Part shown: piece by piece, positions 47,801 through 59,800 of the stretch
Layout: each line of letters begins with the position of its first letter
How positions within the stretch are numbered: position 1 is the stretch's first letter
NCBI GenBank assembly: GCA_950022295.1
Contig: OX465595.1
Span: forward strand, 222,979,770 to 223,043,769
Direction: 5' to 3'
Source of the DNA: Bromus sterilis
Lineage: Eukaryota; Streptophyta; Magnoliopsida; Poales; Poaceae
Length of the DNA stretch: 64,000 nucleotides
The notes under the pieces: model-generated
Database searches by the model: none
Told to the model about the DNA's origin: nothing
Seen by the model: the letters and a program-made list of their open reading frames with translations, nothing else
Translations under genes and position numbers: made by a program

Positions 47801-50800
47801 TCACGAAACTCCATTGTCTATGGGAGAGATCCTTTCTTCTTTGGATCCTGGAATTACTTTACCTAGTAACAATTCAGAATATTCTGCAGACAGGCACTCC
47901 AGCAAAACTAACGGATCTCACTCACATGTGAAACGCAGTAACTTTTGGGGGCGTAATAATGTAAGAATAATTCTGTTCTTATTTTGTTCCTTTCGTGGGG
48001 CAGCCGAGTAAGAATAATGCATTGTTGTGCCAACTTTTCTGGCGTGTTGGATTATCTTTCCCTTCATACCATCATTCAGCATTCTGATTTATATGTATTA
48101 TTTATGCAGGCAAGAAAGAGTCAGCATACAGAATCAGTCGACTCATCTGGTGAAGAGGAGTATGCTCTTTTGCACTAAACGGCAATCTTATGTGTTTACT
48201 ATACAATACTGCTTTACTGGGTGTACCTCTTGGGCTCCCCTCCCTCCTCCCCCCTCCCCACACACCAGCGCCACCAAATACAACCAAAACAGTCCAGGTT
48301 CAGCTGGCCACCTCTGTTTCGACAGTCATAATATCGTCAGCGTAGGAGGGGACTCAGGGTTCCTCTCTTGCAGGAAAGAAAATGACCAGGACAAGTAAAT
48401 CTGGGATAACATGTTGTTGACACACGAACACGTCACGTGTACCCTCGACGCCGGGGGTGATGCACCGCAACTCACGTCGAAGGAGATCCGTCCGGTAACG
48501 CGATACGCAAGACAATCGACAGACGCTTTTGAGCACCCGAAACCCCACACGCCCGGGAGGGACCCCGTCTGAGAGCACGGCGGCCATGGGCTGCATTAGG
48601 TCGACCTTATCGCCCCTAGAGCTCTCGCGGTTCGTTGCCCTGCAAGAACAAGAACAAACGAAGAACGAGGGAGAAGATACGTGGAAAAGTAGACGAAATT
48701 AGGGTTTAGATGTGTTTGCGATTGTGTGTTGTCTCAATCGGCCGTCACCTCATCTATATATGAGGAGGCTGGACTTTCCGTACAAGAAAAAGACTCCAAA
48801 TCCCGTCCAATTCTTTCCATACAAAACCGAACTCGGATTGCAGGTGGGCCTGGGACAGCAGTTCGGTTTTTGGGCGTTTTGGGGCTGAAAACGACACCAG
48901 ATGAAAAAAGTCAAAACATCAAAATTGTAGCCCTCAAAATTTCCAAGGTTTTTCATGTTGAACGTTTTTTGATTCGGGGCCATCTTGAGGGCCGAAATCC
49001 TCACGCTTTCCATCAGACATCAATTGTATAGGTGTCTGGCTCCGGGAGTCACGTCACGTTTTCCACTAGACATCGGTTGCACGGGTGTCTGGCTCCGAGC
49101 GTCAGTTTTTGTTCTTTGACAGGGCTGTAACTTTTGCATACGAACTCGGATTGAGATGATTCAAAAACCAAAATCGACCGGTTCGACGAGACCAAGCCGC
49201 ACCATGTAGAACATTTTTTCCATTTGATGATGTCTTGAAGGTCTAATTGGCAGAATAGTACTTCGAATGCCAGGATCTTATCGCTTCCAACATAGTTTCG
49301 GCCCCCCAAGATGAAATCGAATGACGATGGCTCGAACTACAAAGATGTTCAAATCGACGATACCAAACTTTTTCATGTAGACCATTTTTTCATTTGAGGC
49401 CATCTTGTATATGAATGTTGTCGTGCCAAAAACTGGTGTCAACACATGTTCGAATTTAACTTTTTCTATGTGAAGAGTTATGAAAGCAGTGATGGAAATA
49501 TTTGCGAAATATGATTTTAGATGAAGTTGCCTGTATTTTCTAATTTAAGCCTCAAATGTGCCCCAACCCCTAAAACTTCAGCTATATGTTTATCTGTAGT
49601 TTCTGGTTAGCTAATAATGTTGTTGCATTGAATACTCGTTTGATGATGGATGTTACAAATTAGACAGTAGTGTATAGTTTTAAAAACTTTCATTTGCTTC
49701 CTGACTATTTTGCCGCTGATGCCAGTGCTATTTATAAAGGTAAATTTTGATTAATTTTTCTATGAAACAAACCTTTCAGGCTTGCGATTCAAAGGCTTGA
49801 AATTGCGAAGAATGATTTGCAGAACAGAATTGCCAAAGAGGTAGGGGACGAAACTTCACACGGAACGACTCACTTTTCTTTATTTTCTTCCAGTGATCTA
49901 ATGGAAAGTGTCTCTCAGGCTCGGGGTAATGCAGTTTTGCAGGCGAGTTTGGAAAGAAGAAAGCAAGCACTACATGAACGCCGTTTGGCCCTGGAACAGG
50001 ATGTATGCTGCATTCCCTTGTCTTGTTAATTTTGCTCGATAATTGCATCAAATGTTCTATTTTAGGGGAAGAGCCCTCTCTGTTGCCAACTGCTGGGTTT
50101 CAGTTTATCTTGATCTTCATTGGTCGCTAATTTGTCCCACAGGACAATTGAACCGGTTATCTGCACGTAGAGTGCTAAATGAAAGGAAGTTTAAAACCTA
50201 ATGTCCCATTTGTTTGCTTGAGGATCTTTTTTCTTTCTTTCTTTCCTAATAAACCTAAATGTGCTTTATACATAGTTAGTCAATATCAGTGTTTATATTC
50301 TGTAAAGAAAGCATGAGGACAGCGAATTTGGCTCTGATTTTAGATCCACTAGTCCTAGCCAAGATGTATGGTAACCGGCTAACCAGATTCTCTCTTGCAT
50401 TTGGAACTTCTCTCTACAGATATATTGTCTTTTCATAGGTGAGCCTTGCCTGTCAGTTACTCGAAGGTTAGGCGGGGTAGATTTATTGATGGAAAGATTT
50501 AACCGGAAGCACTTCTAAAACCGAGGAACCAAAATAAGATAGTGCCTGTAGCCCCGCACAAATTTCAGGGTAACTGGAGAATAAACTGTCCAAAAGTTTA
50601 GGTTCCAAAATGTTACTTTCCGCTTACATTGTTTTTATACAGTTCTTGGTGAACGTGTTCCGATACACAAGATGGTGGTTGGATTTTTCTGATGATAGTT
50701 TTCTGTAAGGCCCGATATGCGGTACTGTTCCAGATCTAGATGTTTCCATCCAGATCCGGGGATGAAGCACATATCGGTCCCACCGCGACATATGATGCAC

Positions 50801-53800
50801 CGAATTTCCAACATGATATCACAGCATTATAGATACAAGGATACAACATCTCATACAATCGGCATACAACTGCCTTAATACAATACAACAGGGGAAGATA
50901 CATGTCTGAGTATAGACTACAATCAAATGCCTACTGGCAAAGAGAAAAACATCGATCCCATAACCACACGGGTCCAGGCCCTCCGGCGGGATCCGCCTAA
51001 CTAGTCGTCGTCGACTCTCCACGTGAAACGTCGATCACCATTCCTGTTGTCGATCAAAAACCCTGAAAAAGGTTTGGGGGTAGTATCATGAGTACAGAAA
51101 TACTCAGCATCCAACTGTAGTGGTCATCTGACCCAGCAAAGACTTCATCACTCGTCATTCTAGGACAACTAATAGTTTACGGTAAGGAAGGGGTAAGTGG
51201 TGAGGTTGCTGCCGCACTAGCATTCATGAAGTGGCTAACGATCTAGAGAGTAAGATAAGAAGCCAAACATTCGATGAAGAATCGTCTCCAACAAGTCTTG
51301 TTATCAACTACTTACGCAAGCATAACACCTAACCTATCCTTGTCCTCCTCTTCGCATCTCGGCGAAGAAGAAGCAGTCAAGGCACACACACGTTGATCAA
51401 GTTATATTAATATTATCTCAGTTGTTGTTGTCTATGAACAAGGAGTAGCACTCAAGTCGTCCATAACGCGGACACGGCTTCTCGAAAAGATTTAACCCTG
51501 CAGGGGTGTACCAACTGCCCATTACAGGGCTCCGCACGCACGCCCATCTCTCAGTTTCTACCCATCACAGGCAACCATTTTATGATTTAGTTCCAAAAGA
51601 TCCGAAACGACAGGTCCTCTAGCTAACAACGAACAAATCCGGGTGGCCCCCGGTGAGTCGACATCCAGCTCAGGAGCCGGCTGCGCTCTCGATCTGGTCT
51701 CTACCGTCTGTCGCAGGTTTGGATAGCCGGTTAATCACACATGGGAAACCGGGTCCTCAACTGAACAAGGTGGGCCAGCAAGGGAATTATATCCTCACTG
51801 GTCCGGTTGGTTTAAAAACTACTGACAGCTGACCAGCACACACACGGTTTCAAATGGTAAATCAGCTTGGGCCACCACTAGAAATGCTTGAAGCTAGGTA
51901 GGTAAGAAAAGGTGACCTCATAAAATTCCACACGCGGTTAGGCACGCTCAGTCTAAAAACCAATACCCGGAACTCGGGACCTAGGTGACTCGAATGGAAC
52001 AAAGCGTTGGGGCGGGATAGCCTAGACCTTCCATCCTTCGTCGAATATAGTCAACATTATAATAATCATATCATCAACAACAATATAATAATTTGATAGC
52101 CCAAACCAAAAGTAACAGGGTAACATCGTAGCATCCTAAGCATGCATAATAAGCAGGTGCTGAGCAACGAGGCAAACATGAGCAAGCATCAACAAGAAGG
52201 CAACACGAGACATCGCAACTACCGTCGAGAGCGGTTACTAACAGGTTAAGTGGAGTACTCGTCACACACGATGATACCGCACATTTACAAGGGTTGAAGT
52301 TGTTTAACTACAGGTGATCAACAAAGGTTGTTAACATGGCAACTCAAGCAAACATGGCATAGCACACAATCATGGCAAGAGGTGAAGCATAAAGGAAACT
52401 ATCTATGCTAGTCAATTTAAGTGAGGCACAACCTAAACATGGCATACACTAAGTGCCGCACAACAATTAAAGGATTTGGTACTGTTCTGTCCTAAACCAC
52501 ATTTTAGGTTGGTTAACAACAGCAAACAATAGCATAAACACAAAGTACACGAAAAACTAATCAAGTTACATATAAAGAACACCCCAAACGGAGTTACGGT
52601 TAAAAAGATATAAGCAAAACAAGTTACGAACACAATCGGCCAACATCACGAAGCACACTTTAGAGCAATGCACAAACAGGGTAATGAATGCAAACATGCT
52701 CACAAATGATATGGAACTAAAGTAGACATGACAGAGAAGACATGTCAAAAAGAATCATTCAAATAGTCATCATAGATCAAAAGATATTAAGCATGCAACA
52801 TGGCATCGGAACATTACAGACTTAGAGAAAAACAGAGGTGGCTGTCAAAAACAGCAGCATAGCAACTTTGGAGCAGAATATCTATATGACCAGGAATGCT
52901 AACATAAAGATGCAATACATGTAATGAAAGTAGACATGATGCTTAACAATATGCAATTGGAATCACTCAATTTCGATAAACGGTTGCGACTTAACAGTTT
53001 TCAGCACAGCAGCACATTAACATCAGGATCACCACCTTGGAGCAAGATTTAATATAGTTAAAGCATCCAAACATGACAAGTTAAAGCATGGAAATGAAGT
53101 ACACATGATGCTTAACACATAGGAAAAAGAATCAATGCAATAGGCCTCATGGATTTGTCACAATCATCATGCAAACTTGCAATAAAATAATAACAGCAGC
53201 ACTTAACAGGAAATAATAGCAATTAACAACCTGATGCCCACTTCAACACAGATTTGCAACATCAAGATGGCCTCAAATCAAAATGCTCACAAAAGATGGA
53301 TTGAAGTACACACAATTCTAAGCAATTTTCATTTTGGGTGCATCGTGATCCGAGCTACAGATCACTCGTTAACTACAGCGCAAAATTGAATCAGCAGCAG
53401 CATTTTTCAGACTTAGCAAAAATAGCAAAAAACTGAGAGAAAAAAAAGGAGTGGGCTGCTCACGTTGGGCCAGGCCCAGCTGCGGTAGAGAGGCCAGGGC
53501 ACAGGCCGGCTGGAGGTGGGCCTCGCGGCCGGCCGGCTGGCTGGGCCGAGGGGCTGCACGCCAGCCTATGGCAGCGGCGGCGGTTGCCTCCTCGCTCTGC
53601 CTCGATCCCGAACGGGGACATGGCGGCTGCCGGCCTGGAGGCGTCCTTTCGGCGAAGGGCGGCGCGGCACAAGGGGGCGGCGCAAGCAGGGAGGAGCTGG
53701 AGGGGCTCCCTGGGCCGTCGGATCGCGAGATCTGACGGTCCAGGATTGATCTGGATAGGATTTTCGCAAATTGGGCTATTGGGCAAAATTGGAGGCAGAT

Positions 53801-56800
53801 CTGAAGGGGTGGCTGCAATTTTGTGGCTAGGGAAACCCTAGAAAGAGTGGGAGTGTGGTGGTCTTTATATAGCCCAGGTGGCTGGCAGTTTGCAAAAACA
53901 TCCCCGGTTTTTCTCTCGCGCGCGCGGTGCTCACGTTTCTGACCGCCGGGGGTTCCGCAGGACCTCCGATTCGGGTAAACTTCGAACTGCGCGATCAACG
54001 CGTCGAGCCGACGGCGTTCACCTCGCGCTGGAACCGTTTCGAGAACACTTTTTGGCGCGCTATAAAAATATCTCGTTTACTTATTAAACGGGGTTTTCGT
54101 TCCGTTGGCTGCGGCTAGTCTCGTGCGGTTTTCACGACGGTGATCGGGTGAAACCCGGTGTCGCAAAGGTCGAGTGTCAGGGTGGCAAGGGTCGGTTTCC
54201 GTCCGATACGAGATAAGAGGGAAAAAAATAATCACCGATCGATAAATTAGAGATGCAAACACCGCAAACAAATCAGACAATCAAACAATTCACACCGAAA
54301 ATAAAATTTTTAATTTTTGTGAAATCTGGGTTGTTACATTTTCACAACTGTATATCTGCAGGTGTCCAGGTTGCAAGAGCAACTACAAGCTGAGAGAGAT
54401 CTTAGATCTGCACTGGAGGTTGGGTTGAGCATGTCTTCTGGACAGTTTTCAAGTCCACGTGCTATGGACTCGAAGGTACCTTTAACCATTGCTCTACTTG
54501 CTGGACTCATGTATGGAGTCTCATTTTCCTCCTTATTTTTCTCAAGACAAGGGCTGAGCTTGAGGATATCGCTCTTGCTGAAGCCGACGTTGCAAGGTTA
54601 AAACAGAAGGTTGCTGAACTTCACCTCCAGCTCAATCAACAACGCCAACAACAATATGGCCCATCTCTAGATGCAAATGATTGTTATCACCGTAATCCTG
54701 ACCATTTTTCACAACAGTAAGCATATCAATTCTATTGTCTTTTTCTTTCTTTCTTTTCTTTTTTTGTCGCCGTTGATGTTACTCGATATGTTGTCATGTC
54801 ACCTCTTGACGAGGGACAGTAGATAAAATGAAAATAAAATAAAAGCAGAAGTCTAATCTGTTATGGCTTCTACACACTTCTATTATATTCTAGGTAATTT
54901 GGTCCTTTATCATATATGTTGTGGTGTGTTCTAGAGTATTCTAGCTATAATTTGTAACCAGGATATTTATATCCTTTCCCTAGCTTTAAGTAGTGTTCTC
55001 TGGAATGTTCTAGTTGTGAGTAGAGCTAGATAGTGAGGGCTCATGCAGCCTATAAATAGAGGCCTAGACCTCTACCTAGGGAACCAGACTATGTATCCAT
55101 TACTTACCAATAAAAGGGAACTTTGTGTTCTGCCCTAAAGATCTTGGATTAGATCTTGTGTGTTGAGAGTTTGGATTGAGCTCTTGACAGCCCACGCCCC
55201 TAGAGCGATATCTAACATAACACGTTGAAGTGGTTTCTTCAACATTTGTGCTGTCCACGTTGTAGCAACACGGTGGAGTTGTTCCTCCACAACATTGTGG
55301 TGCTTCAGGTGGTATCAGAGCCCCGTTGATCCATACCAGTCCTTGCAGTTCTCTTTGAGAGCAAGCTACAACAAGCAATGGAGCAATTGGAGAAGAGGAT
55401 GGATGCTGCAGAACAACAGATCAAAGAGGTGCGTGAAGATCTTAATAGGAGATTCGATTAGCTGGTTGAGATGATAAGAAGGGGTGTTCCCCCTGCTGCC
55501 AATGAAGAAGTCTCATCTAAAGAAGATGTTCAACCACGAAGAAGGGAAGGCAATCTTGGAGCAAGACTACCACGACAACATGCAGTTCAGCGTACTTCAA
55601 GAAGGCCAAGTCATGTTGAAACTTCTGGAGGTGAAGAATATGATGATGCCCTTGAAGAACCAGATCTCTATGCATATCAGGGAGTACCCAACACTACATA
55701 CGGAAGGGATACATACAACGTGAAAGCTGAGATCCCAACTTTTAATGGAAATGCTGATATTGAAGGGTGTCTTGATTGGTTATATGAAGTGGAGACTTTC
55801 TTTGAGGTCATGGAGGTTTCGGAAGATCGTAGAGTTCCTTTGTTCGCATACAAGCTGAAAGGAGGAGCCGGTGCATGGTGGCATCGTGTTCAAGAAGAAC
55901 GCAGGCTGAGAGGAGAACCTCGTGTGAGAACTTGGCGGCAAATGAAAAGTCTTTTGAAAGGGAGATTTTTACCTGCGGATTATGAACATATCCTATTTAT
56001 CCAATTCCAAAATTGTGCTCAAGGAAATAGGGCTGTTTCAGATTACACGGAGGAATTTCTAAGGCTACAAGTGAGGTGCAACCTTGCCGAAACTGAAGAT
56101 CAACAAGTTGCAAGGTACATCAATGGTCTCAATGATGCTATTCAAGGTCGGTTAATGATGCAACAAATCTGGTCCATTGATCAAGCACAAGCTCTAGCCT
56201 TAAAGGCCGAAAGGTTTGTGAGGACAAGAAAGGCAATTAAGGCTCCATATCCTCCATATCCTCATACAGAAGGTTCGTCTAGGAGTCACCCTAATAGAGT
56301 AGAAGAGAAGACCGCTCCACCAAAGAAGAAACGACCCATCCCGAAGCAAACTAGAGGCAAGGGTAAGGTAAATGAAGGCCCAAAGTGCTATAAGTGTGGC
56401 GAAGAGGGACACATATCCGGCGGTTGCCCACTAAGAAAATTCGTCAACACAACTGTCCATGATACTGCATATGACGAAGAGTATGAATCTGAAGATGTAG
56501 AAGGACAAGATGTTTGTGAAGAAGAGGGTGAAGCGGTAGTATGCGTGATTCAACGTCTCTTGTGCTCGGCTCCGCAACCCGACAACACACAATGAAAGAA
56601 AATATTTGAGGGCAAATGCACAGTGAATGGCAAGGTATGCAAGCTAGTGATTGACAGTTGCAGCTGCGAGAATCTTATCTCTCAGAATTTGGTGAGCCAT
56701 TTAAAGCTTGAGACACAAGATCACCCAAATCCCTGCAATATTGGATGGATCAAGAAAGGGGTGAATATGAGGATCACCAAACAATGCAACCTACCACTCT

Positions 56801-59800
56801 CTTTGGGTGAGTACTATTGCTCCAATGTGTTGTGTGATGTTGTTGATATGGATGCCAGCCATGTTCTTCTTGGGAGACCTTGGCAATTTGATGTGGATTC
56901 CACACACAAGGGGAAGGAAAATTCCTACTCTTTCATTTGGAACAAGCGAAAGATTATCATTCTACCAAACCAAACAGATCATAGTACCTCTAAGGAGGAG
57001 GAGAAAAGCATGTTAACTATTTCTCACACCTCTAATGAGTTTATGGAAGACTTAAAGGAGGCAAATATGTGTGCTGCACTTATCGTGAAAGGGGAAGAGC
57101 AACCGATGGTTGAAATTCCAGCAAAGGTACAAGGCCTATTAGCTGAATTTCAGAGCATACTTGGAGAACCACAAGGTCTACCACCAATGAGAGGAATTCA
57201 ACATCGAATTGACTTAATTCCGGGAGCAAGTCTTCCTAATCTGCCACACTACCGAATGAGCCCAAAAGAGCATGACATACTAAATGAAAAGGTGGAGGAG
57301 TTGCTGCATAAAGGGCACATTCGAGAGAGTATTAGTCCATGCGCCGTACCAGCTTTGATCACGCCAAAGAAGGATGGATCTTGGCGCATGTGTACGGACA
57401 ATAGAGCTATCAACAAGATCACCATAAGGTACAGATTTCCCATTCCCCGTTTGGATGACATGCTAGACCAGCTTAGTGGCGCAAGAGTGTTCACGAAGCT
57501 AGATTTAAAGAGTGAATATCATCAAATCCGCATCAGACCTGGGGATGAATGGAAAACAACTTTCAAGACAAAGGAAGGGTTGTTTGAATGGTTGGTCATG
57601 CCATTTGGACTCTCAAATGCACCAAGTACCTTTATGCACTTGATGAACCAGGTACTTCGACCCTTCTTATCCCACTTTGTTGTGGTTTATTTTGATGACA
57701 TCTTGATATATAGCAAGGATGAGGATGAACACTTGGATCACATCAGTAAGGTTCTATGGGTACTAAAGGAAAACAAACTATATGTCAACTTGAAGAAATG
57801 TGTTTTCCTTAAAAAATGACTTGTTTTCTTGTGGTTTGTCATAACAAGCGAGGGCATTCATGTTGATGACGCTAAAGTTGAAGCAATTAGAGGATGGCCA
57901 ACTCCAAAGACTATTTCAGAAGTGAGGAGTTTTCATGGTCTCGCAACTTTCTATAGGCGGTTTGTGAAAAATTATATGCTGGAGTGTGATGGAGTGGTAT
58001 TACCTGATTTTAGTAAGACTTTTGAGCTGGAGTGTGATGCAAGTGGAGTAGGCATTGGGGCTGTTCTATCTCAAGAACGAAAACCCATTGCATTCTTTAG
58101 TGAGAAGCTGAGTGAAGCAAGACAAAAGTGGAGCACATATCAGCAAGAATTATATGTTGTTTTCAGGGCTTTAAAGACTTGGGAAGTCTATTTGTTGCCT
58201 AAAGAGTTCATTGTTTACACTGATCATCGATCATTGAAGCATTTTAGAAATCAAAAGCATGTGGATCGCATGCTAGCAAGATGGGCAGCATATTTAGAAA
58301 GGTTTAACTAGCTCATTGTGCATAAATCTTGAGCTACCAACAGAGTAGCTGATGCTTTGAGTCGACGTGCATGCCTCTTGACTTCTTTTGAGGCTGAACT
58401 TCCGGGCATGGATCAAATAAAGGAGTTGTATGAAGAGGACGTAGACTTTGGCCATGTTTGGGTAAAGCACATAAGCGGACAACCATTAGGTGACGACTAT
58501 TTAGTGCAAGATGGCTATCTCTTCAAGAATGATCGGTTGTGCATCCCAAGAAGTTCTCTACGTGACAAGTTGATTAGAGAGCTCCATTCAAGTGATCTTA
58601 GTGGCCATGTCAGACGTGACAAGACTATCGCTAATCTAGAGTCTCGTTACTTTTGGCCACAACTAAAGAGAGATGCTGGAAAGTTTGTTCAGCGATGCCC
58701 CGTATGTCAAACATGCAAAGGCCAGGTCCAGAACACGGGGTTATACATGCCTTTACTTGTTCCTGATGCCCCATGGGAGGATATCTCTATGGACTTCGTC
58801 TTGGGTTTGCCAAGAACAAGGTGCGGGTATGATGCCGTGTTTGTGGTGGTGGACAGATTCTCCAAAATGGCTCATTTCATTCCATGCCGCAAGACAACAG
58901 ATGCTCGTCATGTGGCAAATTTATTCTTCCGAGAAGTGGTCAGACTTCATGGGGTTCCAAGGTCCATCGTTTCAGACCGTGATAGTAAGTTTCTTGCTGC
59001 ATTTTGGTTGACCTTGTGGAAGCAATTCAACACTGAGTTAAAATTTTCTAGCACAGCTCATCCACAAACAGATGGCCAAACGGAAGTGGTGAACAAGTCT
59101 TTAGGTAATATGATCCGTTGCATTTGTGGAGATAGGAAGGGACAATGGGATTTGGCTTTATCTCTTGCTGAGTTCTCCTACAATAACTCCAAACATAGAT
59201 CAACAGGAAGAAGTCCTTTCTCTATTGTCTACACTAAAGTTCCAACACACGTGGTGGATCTGGTGAAGCTACCATCAAAGGGAAGCTCAAAAGCAGCTAT
59301 GTCCTTTGCTGATAACTACACATAACTATTTGAAGAAATTCGTATTGTCTTGGAGGAACAAAATCAGAAGTATAAGCAATTGGCTGATTGCAAACGGAGG
59401 CTGAAATCATTCCAAGCTGGTGATAAGGTGATGGTATACCTCCAAAAAGAAAGGCTTCCTTCGGGCGTTAAAGGAAAGCTAAGGCAGCAGAAGTATGGAC
59501 CCTTCTCTATTCTAAGGAAGATAAACGATAACGCTTATGTGATAGATCTTCTAGCGGAGATGGGGATATCCAACACATTCAATGTGGCAGACTTGACTCT
59601 TTATCATCCGGAGCAAGCACTTTATGGAGATAACTCGTGGTCGAGTTCTAAACAACCAGGGGAGGATGATGAGGGACAGTAGATAAAATGAAAATAAAAT
59701 AAAAGTAGAAGTCTAATCTGTTATGGCTTCTACACACTTCTACTATATTCTAGGTAATTTGGTCCTTTATCATATATGTTGTGGTGTGTTCTAGAGTATT

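Noticed and set aside
53369..54118. 209-residue and smaller frames in the GC-rich end of the solo LTR
   Set aside because: They consist of P, R, A and G rich sequence caused by GC content. The solo LTR is non-coding in both copies.
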